Of a stretch of 13,938 nucleotides of DNA, positions 1 through 8,600 are shown piece after piece. This DNA is from an uncultured Chloroflexota bacterium (lineage in GTDB: Bacteria; Chloroflexota; Anaerolineae; Aggregatilineales; Phototrophicaceae): positions 1 to 13,938 of the forward strand of contig CALDGT010001291.1 in assembly GCA_937942935.1 (NCBI GenBank). The letters are read 5' to 3'. Numbering within the stretch: position 1 is the stretch's first letter; each line of letters starts with the position of its first letter. A program made the translations under genes and the position numbers. The notes beneath the pieces were generated by a model. That model was given only the letters and a program-made list of their open reading frames with translations. It had not been told where the DNA came from and ran no database searches.

Positions 1-2
1 TG

Positions 3-803
3 GCAGAAGGCACAAAGACCACAGAAGAATGCTTAAATATGATGCGCGAGATTGGCGATGAAGTGGCAATTGCACGCGCTATGAATAATTATGCCATTTG
101 CTTTGATAATGCAGGGGAGTGGGACCGCGCCCTCGAACTGTATAACGAAAGCCTAGATATGCGCCGTCGGATTAATGACCGTTCTGGTATCAGCTATAGC
201 TTAGTCAATATTGGCGCATTGCTCAAAGATATGGGACGGTATGACGAAGCCCTCACTTACTTATTAGAGGCACGCAAATATATGCTCCCGATTGGTGAAA
301 AATTGAGCATTGGCACATGCTATAGCTCGATTGGCGATTTGTATTTATCACTGAAACAATACGATGAATCGCGCCGTTGGATAACCGAAAGCCAAAAAAT
401 TCGGCTAGAACTTCAAGATAAGCCGGGTTTAGCCTATAATTATAAGGTGCTTGTCCAATTAGAATTGGCACAAGATAATGTTTTTGAGGCGAAATCGTGG
501 CATAATCACTTGTTGGCGCTCATTAAATCAGACCAACCGACCAAATATATTCAAATAGATGCCCTATTCACCGCTTATTTTATTTTTAATCATGTGGGCG
601 ATTATGAAAAAGCCCTCATGCTGATTGCTGTTATTTATAATGACCGCGTAAAACGGAATCCCAATGTCGAGGGATTAGACAAGCGCATCGAAGAATTACG
701 CGCAAAATTGGGTGAGCGTTATGAAGCGATTCGCGCCCAAGCAGATTTAGAAACGGTTGATTCAATGATAGAAAAATTGCGAAATGACTACAAATTTGAA
801 TAA
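3..803 (+). CDS. TPR-repeat protein, C-terminal part (5' truncated by window)
   Basis: The reading frame is open from base 3 and ends at TAA 801-803, so the gene starts outside the window; the ATG at 39 is only the first internal methionine. About 266 codons are visible. The translation shows roughly four helix-turn-helix repeats of about 40 residues (nt 69-186, 189-306, 309-426, 429-540), each with the small/aromatic pattern of tetratricopeptide repeats, for example NNYAICFDNAGEWDRALELY followed by LVNIGALLKDMGRYDEAL. After the repeats comes a helical tail with ELRAKLGERYEAIRAQA. From memory, such an ending is typical of large Chloroflexota and actinobacterial multi-domain regulators (ATPase or guanylate-cyclase or SARP/LuxR type with TPR tails), but no such catalytic domain lies inside the window. 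TPRs bind protein partners, so a cytoplasmic scaffold or sensor role is likely. The stop overlaps the next gene by 20 bases, which suggests translational coupling. Confidence 0.85.
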   Translation, partial: AEGTKTTEECLNMMREIGDEVAIARAMNNYAICFDNAGEWDRALELYNESLDMRRRINDRSGISYSLVNIGALLKDMGRYDEALTYLLEARKYMLPIGEKLSIGTCYSSIGDLYLSLKQYDESRRWITESQKIRLELQDKPGLAYNYKVLVQLELAQDNVFEAKSWHNHLLALIKSDQPTKYIQIDALFTAYFIFNHVGDYEKALMLIAVIYNDRVKRNPNVEGLDKRIEELRAKLGERYEAIRAQADLETVDSMIEKLRNDYKFE

Positions 804-3264
804 TAAAGTTCGGAGTGTGTCGCGCCAATCATCGCGCACATCCGCCAAACACCGCGCTAGACCTAGCTCATCATTCAAATTCCCAATGGGGAGTTTGGTG
901 GCATTCGTCTACTTCGCATTTCTCGCCATTTTTATCACCGCGCCACTCATCGGCACATTCACCACCCATTTCAATGGAGACTATATTAGTGATGTGTTTA
1001 TGAGTAGTCGGCATGTGTGGTGGATTTCTCATGCCATCCAAACAGGTCAAAATCCGTTTTATCAACCCCTGTTGGCATATCCCGATGGGTTAGGTGGAGC
1101 ATATTTATGGGCGACTCCCTTTGAATATTTCCCCGCATGGTTTTTTGCCTTATTCATGCCCTTGCCATCGGCGATGAATTTGCAATTGCTCCTTCATATC
1201 ACCCTCAATGGGTGGGTGCTTTATTTGTTTCTCCGTTATCAGACTCTAAACCCTGTCGCCGCAATCGTTGCGGGGACATTATTCGCCATCGCCCCCGCCT
1301 TGCAAGGGCGGATTTATGTCGGTCATGCCCTAATTGTATTATGGGTGATGATATTGGGATTATATGCCTTATACCGCCTCAAAACCCATTGGCGTTGGGC
1401 GTGGGGGATTTTTGGCGCGGTGTGTGTTGGGTTATCCGCAGGGGGTAGCCTGACGCTGGTTGTGTTCTATATTGCCCCGCTTATTTTATGGTTTTTAATT
1501 GCGCGTGCATGGTCACGTCAATGGGATTGGTTATGGCGGGCGATTCGCGTTTTAGTCATGAGCCTGCCCATTTGGGCGTTATTATTCATCCCATTATTTA
1601 TGGAATTGCCTAATAATCCAGAAGTGGAGCAGGCGGGCGGTGGGCATGTGTTGTATAGCGCCGATTTGCTCAGTATTGTTTCGCCATCGCCATTTCATCC
1701 CACATGGAATGATACCCTCGATTATCCCGCAAGCGTGCTTGGGGCGAATTTGGTTGAAGGTGCAACTTATATTGGCATTGTTGGCGGATTTTTGGCGCTT
1801 GTTGGCATCATCACCAGCTTTTCTGCGCGGGCATGGTTGTGCTTGGGGGCGATTGCATGGGTACTATCTTTGGGACCACTCCTCAAAATCTTTGACCAAC
1901 CACTCATCATTCGCATGGGGGTATACGAAACCTATATTCCGCTTCCTTGGGCATTATTTGAACAACTCCCTCTCATTTCATCTACACGCGCCCCCGCCCG
2001 TTGGGGATTATTGCTGGCGTTGGTGGTGGCGGTGATGGCTGGATATGGGATGTTGGCATTATGGGGATGGATAAATCAACTTGCGCCATACATTCGCCGT
2101 TGGCGGTGGGTAGTGGTTGTGGTGTTGATTCTTGGGATTTTATGGGATTACCCGATGTTTTACCCCATGCCCCAAGTGTCGGCAGAATTGCCCCAAGCCT
2201 TATATGACCTCGCAGAACGCGATGATGTGCGCGGGGTATTGAATCTCCCTTATAATGATAGGGTATTGGTCAAACAAGCCTTATATATGCAAGTCGCACA
2301 TCAACACCCGATTTTGGCGGGGATGATGTATCGGGATACCCCCGTTAATCTTGCTAAATTGGCAATCTTACAAGAAACACTCGACCCTGCTTTGCTCAAA
2401 TTAGCAGGGGCAGATGTGGTTATCATCCAAAAAACAGAGAATAACAGCATTTATGCGCGGGCAACCGCACAATTAGGCACACCCTATTATGAAGATGATG
2501 CCATTGCCATCTTTAATGTGCCACAACTGACCACATCGCCACTATTCACCACATCCCCATTTGTTGGTGAAACCACATACGACCATCTCGACACCTATTT
2601 ATATGCCCCACAAGCAGGCATGATATGGGTTGAGATGACGGTTAAGCCGTATCCTGATAGCCCACGTAAATTGGTTATCAGTCTAAATGATGTGCCGATT
2701 CATCGGGTGACAATCCAAGAGGCGACCACACTCCGCTTGCCTATTGTTTTTGATACAGACGGATTTTATACCCTGCGGTTGGCAACCGACCCCGCTTGCC
2801 CAATACCGATGAGTGATATTAATCGGTGTGTTGGGATGACCATTTCTTCAATGACTTTTGGTGAATTTTCATCGAATGAGATAGAACCTGTCACATTTTC
2901 GTTGGGGATTGAGCTTTTAAGCGTACAGGCGATTCTCAATGAGAATCAATCGGTTTGGGTTGGTACAACGTGGTATGTGGCGCGAGGATTAGATGACCAA
3001 ACCATTCGATTTATCCATATCACCGATTCTACAGGGTCACTGGTTGCACAAAATGATGGTATAATGGCGGTACTACCAAATAATAGCACTTGGGCAGATG
3101 GTACTTGGTTAAGTTTACCACCTGATTTACCCACTGGCACTTATACAATTTCGCTAGGATGGTATACTTATCCTAGTTTAGACCGATTGGCAGTATTAAG
3201 CCCAACACCATCACCAGATGGTATTTATACAATAGGCACAATAGAGGTTATAAAAGATGAGTGA
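784..3264 (+). CDS. Multi-pass GT-C-type membrane glycosyltransferase-like protein
   Basis: This 826-residue protein has a basic, Ser/Arg-rich cytoplasmic N-terminus (1-34), a first membrane helix at about 36-58, and about ten further hydrophobic helices up to about residue 455. The first outer loop carries GDYISD (65-70) and NPFYQPLLAYPDG (90-102). This resembles the acidic first loop of GT-C enzymes that use polyprenyl-phosphate sugars; the assignment to that fold is by pattern, not search. From about 460 the protein is soluble and faces outward: an alpha/beta part beginning AELPQALYDLAERDDVRGV, then beta-sandwich-like segments to the end (ending SLGWYTYPSLDRLAVLSP and beyond). I infer transfer of a sugar to an extracellular lipid or glycan; donor and acceptor are unknown. 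The start at 784 lies inside the end of the TPR gene and has no strong ribosome site, so it probably relies on translational coupling. The last ~400 bases look more AT-rich than the rest. A non-catalytic YfhO-like role is an alternative. Confidence 0.75.
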   Translation: MTTNLNNKVRSVSRQSSRTSAKHRARPSSSFKFPMGSLVAFVYFAFLAIFITAPLIGTFTTHFNGDYISDVFMSSRHVWWISHAIQTGQNPFYQPLLAYPDGLGGAYLWATPFEYFPAWFFALFMPLPSAMNLQLLLHITLNGWVLYLFLRYQTLNPVAAIVAGTLFAIAPALQGRIYVGHALIVLWVMILGLYALYRLKTHWRWAWGIFGAVCVGLSAGGSLTLVVFYIAPLILWFLIARAWSRQWDWLWRAIRVLVMSLPIWALLFIPLFMELPNNPEVEQAGGGHVLYSADLLSIVSPSPFHPTWNDTLDYPASVLGANLVEGATYIGIVGGFLALVGIITSFSARAWLCLGAIAWVLSLGPLLKIFDQPLIIRMGVYETYIPLPWALFEQLPLISSTRAPARWGLLLALVVAVMAGYGMLALWGWINQLAPYIRRWRWVVVVVLILGILWDYPMFYPMPQVSAELPQALYDLAERDDVRGVLNLPYNDRVLVKQALYMQVAHQHPILAGMMYRDTPVNLAKLAILQETLDPALLKLAGADVVIIQKTENNSIYARATAQLGTPYYEDDAIAIFNVPQLTTSPLFTTSPFVGETTYDHLDTYLYAPQAGMIWVEMTVKPYPDSPRKLVISLNDVPIHRVTIQEATTLRLPIVFDTDGFYTLRLATDPACPIPMSDINRCVGMTISSMTFGEFSSNEIEPVTFSLGIELLSVQAILNENQSVWVGTTWYVARGLDDQTIRFIHITDSTGSLVAQNDGIMAVLPNNSTWADGTWLSLPPDLPTGTYTISLGWYTYPSLDRLAVLSPTPSPDGIYTIGTIEVIKDE

Positions 3265-3508
3265 TGTAAAAACCCCCCATGCAGATTTAATCGCCATTTT
3301 GCGTTGCCCTGTGGCGGTGCATTATAAAGATAAAGGCGCAGACCCCGGTAAGTTGGAACTTGTGCGCGATTATTGGCTGGTGTGTGCCGATAGTGGCTAT
3401 AAATATCCAATTCGCAATGGAATCCCCGTGATGTTGGTGGAAGAAGGCGAAAAATGGAAAGATGTCGCTGTTGATGCTTTGCCATGCCCACCACCCGATG
3501 CGAATTAA
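3257..3508 (+). CDS. Trm112 family protein with half of the zinc cysteines missing
   Basis: This 83-residue protein has the Trm112 layout: an N-terminal helix running into a CP turn (LIAILRCPVAV, C17), a spacer, a second strand with LVCADSGYKYP (C43), and the family signature YPIRNGIPVML (50-60). In zinc-binding members both turns are CPxC/CxxC-like. Here the second cysteine of each pair is replaced (A20 and S46), so a four-cysteine zinc site cannot form. Bacterial Trm112 homologues are small stabilising partners, and in yeast Trm112 activates several methyltransferases; the partner here is unknown. No methyltransferase lies in this window. The start overlaps the preceding gene by 8 bases and is preceded by AGAGG at 3243-3247, nine bases upstream of the ATG. 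It is likely co-transcribed with the glycosyltransferase-like gene. Confidence 0.8.
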   Translation: MSDVKTPHADLIAILRCPVAVHYKDKGADPGKLELVRDYWLVCADSGYKYPIRNGIPVMLVEEGEKWKDVAVDALPCPPPDAN

Positions 3509-3522
3509 AAGAGGGATAACAC

Positions 3523-3825
3523 ATGGAACAGGTCAATAAATTTCCCCCCGTCAAATGGGCATTACGTCATCCACGTATTGCCGCATGGATTGTTTTATCG
3601 GTTGGCATGGTCGCTTTGTTGGTGATTGCAGCCCGCGATGTTGGCTTACAAGCTGGTAATTGGATTGCGCTCATCATCGCCACGATTTTAGTCGCTGGGG
3701 CATGTATTTGGATTGTCAGTTGGGAAGATGGCGATGAAAGCCAACCTTCTCCCAATATCAAAATCAAGACCGATGAAATGCCTGTGGTAAAAGTCGAAAA
3801 AACCGACACTTCATCTGGACAATAA
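3523..3825 (+). CDS. Small two-helix membrane protein, function unknown
   Basis: This 100-residue protein is not recognised. Two hydrophobic helices are visible, at about 19-37 (AAWIVLSVGMVALLVIAAR) and about 45-66 (GNWIALIIATILVAGACIWI). A polar 34-residue tail follows, rich in Asp, Glu, Lys, Ser and Thr. The basic residues before helix 1 (K12, R15, R18) and the acidic WEDGDE after helix 2 fit both termini in the cytoplasm. A good ribosome site (GAGGG at 3511-3515, seven bases before ATG) supports the start, and the gene follows the Trm112 gene after 14 bases. It is the last gene before the hairpin at 3837-3869, so it closes the first transcription unit. It may be an accessory membrane subunit for the upstream glycosyltransferase-like protein, but this is only a guess from position. 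Confidence 0.7.
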   Translation: MEQVNKFPPVKWALRHPRIAAWIVLSVGMVALLVIAARDVGLQAGNWIALIIATILVAGACIWIVSWEDGDESQPSPNIKIKTDEMPVVKVEKTDTSSGQ

Positions 3826-3836
3826 TTCTCATTCAA

Positions 3837-3880
3837 AATGGCTTGTCATGAAAAACATCACAAGCCATTCCCCTTATTTT
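3837..3880 (+). terminator. Intrinsic terminator-like hairpin ending the first transcription unit
   Basis: The arm AATGGCTTGT (3837-3846) is exactly complementary to ACAAGCCATT (3860-3869). The pairing continues inward with one C-C mismatch and ATG/CAT, leaving a loop of five A. CCCCTTATTTT follows, an imperfect T-rich run, so the hairpin is strong but the U-tract is weaker than usual. It sits 12 bases after the stop codon of the 100-residue membrane protein. Confidence 0.75.
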
Positions 3881-3981
3881 ATATCTCCTAGAACTCAGTA
3901 TTAAATTTTGCACATAGCCCTCATTTCCTACCACAAAACCGTTACAATTTTCACCAATTAGTTTCGTATATTCGCCCCATG

Positions 3982-3990
3982 TGCTATACT
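3982..3990 (+). promoter_or_regulatory. Extended -10 promoter for the eight-gene operon, possibly leaderless
   Basis: TGCTATACT is a good extended -10 element (TGnTATAAT type). No convincing -35 box is seen at 16-18 bases upstream (around 3961-3968), as is common for extended -10 promoters. The expected transcription start, about seven bases after the -10, is 3996-3998, which coincides with the ATG at 3998. The upstream stretch 3881-3981 is AT-rich and otherwise shows no gene. Confidence 0.5.
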
Positions 3991-3997
3991 CAGGGGC

Positions 3998-4273
3998 ATG
4001 AATGAGAATAAAACACACCACACCACATGGATTGACCAATTAGAAGCGCGTGGCATGGGCGGAATAACTCGCCTCCTCGTGGATATTGCCACACCTTTTA
4101 GTATTCTTGGCGCACAAGTGTTGTGGATTTTGCAACCAATTGCTACACTATTTGGCAAAGGGTCTGCCATGGGCGAACTCGCCAATTGGTTAGAACAACC
4201 CAATTCCATGCGTGATTTACGAGCGCGTTTAGAGACCCGTCAATCGTCTGATGACCAACCGATAGGGGACTGA
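3998..4273 (+). CDS. Small conserved-looking protein, first gene of the operon, function unknown
   Basis: This 91-residue protein is not recognised. It has a polar N-terminus (MNENKTHHTTWIDQLEARG), a hydrophobic stretch at about 25-50 (LLVDIATPFSILGAQVLWIL and on) that could be an amphipathic or single membrane helix, and a charged C-terminal helix (LANWLEQPNSMRDLRARLE) with a polar end. The start at 3998 has AGGGG only one base upstream, too close for a normal ribosome site; with the -10 box at 3985-3990 this fits a leaderless start. The next in-frame ATG, 4055, has no clear ribosome site. The stop is two bases before the start of the next gene, so it is almost surely co-expressed with the operon. 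It may be a small membrane-associated subunit. Confidence 0.6.
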   Translation: MNENKTHHTTWIDQLEARGMGGITRLLVDIATPFSILGAQVLWILQPIATLFGKGSAMGELANWLEQPNSMRDLRARLETRQSSDDQPIGD

Positions 4274-4275
4274 TT

Positions 4276-5031
4276 GTGAGCCTAGAGAATACCCAAATTA
4301 TTGCCATATTCATCCTTGTTCTCGCATTTGCCGCGGTGGTTGCCTTGCCACGTTTTGGCAGAAAGCGCCCACATCGGCGCATTATGGCATACGAAATGAT
4401 TCCCGCGATGGTTGGGAGTGCCATTGAAGCCGATAGACCGATTCATCTATCTTTAGGTGGGGCGGGTGTGGGTAGCGAACAAACTATCCTCGCCATCTCA
4501 AGCGCCGAATTGGTGTATTATGTGGCAGAACGCGCCACTATTGGCGATACATCGCCTATTATCACTGTTTCAAACCCGTTATCGTTACCACTGGCACAAG
4601 ATACCCTTCGTCGTGCCTATTATGCCACCAAACTGAGCAAACGTTTTTCTGGGTTGGCGGCGCGGTGGTATCCGAGTGGGCGACGCTCATTGGCATTTGT
4701 GGCAGGGATTAGTGGCATGATGGGTGCAGAACGTCCCGCCGCGCATGTTTTGGTGGGGAGTTATGGCGCAGAATTGGCGCTCATCCTCATGGGGACAAGT
4801 CGCAGACGAGTCCCGACCATTGCCAGTAGCGACCAACTCGATGGTATGGCTGTGGCGTATGCGATGTCAGATGCGCCATTGCTTGGAGAAGAGATGTTTG
4901 TGTCGAATGCGTATTTAGGCGATGCAGAGGTTCATCGTTCAGATACCACCGCCCTCGATTTATTGCGCTGGTTGGTGATATTAACGATGTTGGCTGGGCT
5001 GGTGATTTCAATTATCCATAGGGGAGGTTAA
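4276..5031 (+). CDS. DUF6754-like protein with membrane helices at both ends
   Basis: The start is GTG, with AGGGGA at about 4263-4268 as ribosome site. The 251-residue product has a membrane helix at about 5-25 (ending in basic GRKRPHRR), a globular alpha/beta domain at about 45-220, and a second helix at about 229-246. In the globular part I see RPIHLSLGGAGVGSEQTI, AERATIGDTSPIIT, HVLVGSYGAELALI, SSDQLDGMAVAYA and APLLGEEMFVSNAYLGD. This order matches what I remember of the DUF6754 family in Chloroflexota; I have not searched it, and no function is known. The positive residues after helix 1 and the RGG end after helix 2 suggest a cytoplasmic globular domain held by two helices. GS and GEE motifs hint at a Rossmann-like or ligand-binding fold, but no catalytic residues can be named. 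Confidence 0.65.
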   Translation: MSLENTQIIAIFILVLAFAAVVALPRFGRKRPHRRIMAYEMIPAMVGSAIEADRPIHLSLGGAGVGSEQTILAISSAELVYYVAERATIGDTSPIITVSNPLSLPLAQDTLRRAYYATKLSKRFSGLAARWYPSGRRSLAFVAGISGMMGAERPAAHVLVGSYGAELALILMGTSRRRVPTIASSDQLDGMAVAYAMSDAPLLGEEMFVSNAYLGDAEVHRSDTTALDLLRWLVILTMLAGLVISIIHRGG

Positions 5032-5034
5032 GCG

Positions 5035-5670
5035 ATGCGGATACGTTTAGGCGCGGCACTCGCTTCTGCACTCACATTCGGGATTGGTTTGGTCGTTATT
5101 TTAGGGCTATTATTGCCCAATAATACCCCCTTGCCCACCGCATGGGTGAACATTTTGCGTTCTGTGACGAGCGTTTTATTACAACTGACCACCATCACCG
5201 CCGCCCTTGCTATTTTGGTGGGGATATTCAATTTATTATTAGTGCATTTATCGCGCCTATTCAAACGGGAAGGTGGCTTTTTATATAGCCTCGTCCTCAT
5301 TTTGAGTTTTGGCGCTGTGGTTATCACCTATTTTTTTGCCCGCGAGGTGAATACCTTGCTCCTCGAAAATGTTCAACGTACCATCGAATCGGCGTTAGCA
5401 GGGTTATTATTCTTTGCGTTGGTTTATGGGGCATACCGTATTATGCGTCAACAAGTGACATGGGCAAAAGTGGTCTTTGTGTTGGTTATACTCATTGTGC
5501 TGGTCGCCGCCTTGCCTTTTGATATACCTGCTCTACAAGAAATTCGCACATGGCTCATGGCGATTCCTGTCAATGCAGGGGCGCGTGGGTTGTTATTGGG
5601 CATCGCGCTTGCTACCCTCGTAACAGGGGTGCGGGTGTTAATCGGTGTTGACCGTTCTTATCGGGATTAA
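5035..5670 (+). CDS. Multi-pass membrane protein, function unknown
   Basis: This 211-residue protein is almost wholly hydrophobic. I count about six helices: roughly 5-27, 48-70, 83-101, 119-138, 145-163 and 183-203. Short polar loops include HLSRLFKREGG near 71-81 and MRQQVTWAK near 137-145; basic residues fall mostly on what would be the cytoplasmic side. No transporter or enzyme signature is recognised. A strong ribosome site, GGGGAGG (5021-5027), lies seven bases before the ATG, and the gap from the preceding stop is three bases. It sits between the DUF6754-like gene and the large scaffold gene, so it is a candidate core membrane subunit of the same complex. Confidence 0.7.
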   Translation: MRIRLGAALASALTFGIGLVVILGLLLPNNTPLPTAWVNILRSVTSVLLQLTTITAALAILVGIFNLLLVHLSRLFKREGGFLYSLVLILSFGAVVITYFFAREVNTLLLENVQRTIESALAGLLFFALVYGAYRIMRQQVTWAKVVFVLVILIVLVAALPFDIPALQEIRTWLMAIPVNAGARGLLLGIALATLVTGVRVLIGVDRSYRD

Positions 5671-5682
5671 GGGAGTCTATAC

Positions 5683-8600
5683 ATGACTGATGACAAACTT
5701 CCGCCTTGGTTGAGCGATAATTCCGATGATTCGGATGAAAATGATTTGCCCGATTGGTTAAAAGATACCGATGATGATTCGCCAAAATCATCAAATCGGT
5801 CTGGCGTGACGGGTGAATTATCGTGGATGCAAGATGACGTGCCAAGCGGTGATGATAAATCTAAAAGAGGACGTGCTTCGACAGGACTCACAGGTGAATT
5901 ATCGTGGAATCAATCGGATGTTCCCGATTTCATGAAGGATGTTGATGATTCACAATCATCAGCAAAAGAGGATACCCCCGATTGGTTGAAAGGGGATGAT
6001 GAGTCTGATTTTTCGTCTGGTATGAGTATGAGTGCTTCTAATGATGATGAAGATGATGCACTCCCCGATTGGCTCACAGAACCAAGTGAAAAAGAATCGG
6101 GCTTGCCTGAATGGTTAGATGATGCCACACTCGGCGATTCTAATCCTGTCAATATAGACGATTTTGAATTGCCAGAAGAAGAAGAATGGCAAGGCACAAG
6201 TGCTTTTGGTAACAATACCGATACAAGTACATGGGGCGATTTTGAAGGTTCATCTGATACCTTTACAGACGATGAAGAAGCCGAAGAATTGCTTGGGTCA
6301 TCTGCTTTTACAGATGATTCTTGGATTTCTGAGACCGAAACACCATCCATCGAAGAAGATTTTGCCGATTTATTTGCACAATCACCCGTGAACGATTTTA
6401 ATCCATCAGATTTGCCCAATACTGGCATGTTGCTTTTTGGAGAAGATGACTTCTCTAATGAGATGGAAGAAGAAACATTCGATTTGCTTGGGACACCTAG
6501 CGATGTTGATAGTTTATTGGGTGATGAAGAAGATTTTGATTTATTTGGTGAATTGAGCGATACACCCAAAGAAGATTTTGATTTGTTTGGCGAAATGAGC
6601 GATGAACCAGAAACCCCCATCGCTGATGCACTTGCCAGCGATGAAAAATTCTTAGAACGATTTGGCGCAGATGCTGATATTTTTGCTGATGATGATGTAG
6701 ATATTGATATGCTTTTGGGTGAAGAAGCAGAAGAAGATGACCCCTTCCGCCAATTCGAGCCGAATAATGCCACAAATGAACCAGTAGAAGATGATTTGAG
6801 CTGGCTCAATGACATCAGTAATGTACCATTCCAAGACACACGACCAGAACCCCTATTTACACCCGAAACACGGGCAAAATTGCCAAAAAATCCGCCAATT
6901 TCTAAGCCAGAACCAGAACTCGACATCGAAAATTATCTGGCGAGTTTGGATGATGTGGATGTCATCCCCAGCATGGATTTGGAATCGGCAGACCTCGATT
7001 TTGAGAATTTATTTGAAGATGATGAAGAAGCAGTTGGCATAAAAGGATTATCGCCAGATGCTCCATCATGGCTCACCGATTTAAGCGCGGTCTCTGCGGG
7101 CGAAAATTCTGCCGCCGCCATCCTCAAGGCACAAAAAGACCGTCCCGCCGAAGAATTACCAGACCGCCTAAAAGCCTTACGGGAACGTGGGTTTGAGGTG
7201 CAATCTAAACCAAAAGCAGAAACTGATGTGTTATCTGCAATTGAGCCAACCTCACCCGTCACCATGAGCGAATCATCTGCTTCTGCCATTGCGACTGTTA
7301 CCCTCACCGCAGGGCAGGTACAACGTGCTGAATTGTTGCGGACGATTGTCGGTAATGCCCTAGAAGGCGAAGAATCAAAAGAAAAAAGTCGCCGTCAACG
7401 ACAATTACCAGTGGAGCGCCTATTTATCACTGTATTATTGCTGGTAGCGGTACTCGCGCCATTCTTTGTGAATAATTTGCGGATAGGTTCGCCACCGCCT
7501 GTTCAATTCATCATTGGCTCGCATCAAGACGCTTTTTATCGCTCAATAGATAGCGCCCCGTTGGGTGCATATATCCTCATTGCCACAGAATATGGTGCGA
7601 TGAGTGCAGGCGAATTAGATGTTGCCACCGAATCGGTCATCCGTCATGTGTTATCACGCGGATGCACCCCCGTCATCATCAGTTCTGATGCAGTTGGGTT
7701 GGTGCGTGCCGATAATTTGATGCAAGACATCGCCACAGAGAATAACCTTATCCCCAATTTAGATTATGTCGTTGCCCGTTATTTGGTGACAGATGTGGTC
7801 GGATTGCGCGATTTTAGCGAAAATGTTGGGCGTTATCTCTCTTACGATGTGGACGGCAACCCAACAGGGCTAAAGATTAATAGCCTAAATGATTTTTCGC
7901 GGGTGATTGTCATCAGCGAAAGCGCGGATAATTTGCGTTTGTGGGGGGAGCAAATTTTGCCCCTCATGAATCAGCCGTTTTTGGTTGTATCGAGTTATGG
8001 CGCCGCTCCGTTGGCAGAACCGTATTTGAATACTCGTGTGAGTGGTTATTTGACTGGTTATAGCGATGCGTATACCTATCAGACCATGGTGAATCGTGTG
8101 TTGATGGGTGGTGACATCCTCATCCCGACACTCCCAACTGAAGAAATTGTCATCACTACAGAACCACCTGTGATTATCCCCACCGAATTGACCGCAGAGG
8201 TCACGCCATCGGCAGAAGCGACAACATCCGCCGAAAGTACGGTGAGTGTTATCGAAGGGACTGAAATAGTTACAGAGGTGGCGGTAACAGAAGCCACCAC
8301 AGAATTGCCTGTAGAAGTGACAACCGAAATTGTGACAGTGACAGAAGAAACACCGGTTGCCACATCAACACCGACTATTACACCGACTTTCCCGCCAACC
8401 TTCACCCCAATCCCAACCCCCACGCCGATTGTTGAACGGTATGCGGTGATTACGGCATCCACACCGATTAATATTCGCCCAGACCCAAGCACCAATAACC
8501 CGCCCGTAGGTGCATTGCGCCCAGAAGAACGTGCGCTAATCCTTAATGAAGTAACAGGGGTAGATGGTCAACAATGGTATAACATCACCTTCCTAAGTAA

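Noticed and set aside
3908..3948. TTGCAC (3908-3913) and TACAAT (3943-3948) as an alternative promoter
   Set aside because: The spacing between the two boxes is 29 bases, far from the 16-18 expected, so they do not form one promoter.
5910..6926. A long open frame on the minus strand (338 codons, Ser/Lys-rich)
   Set aside because: It is the reverse-strand shadow of the acidic, low-complexity tail: Asp and Glu codons read backwards give Ser, Ile, Phe and similar residues. It has no domain pattern and lies fully inside a better gene.
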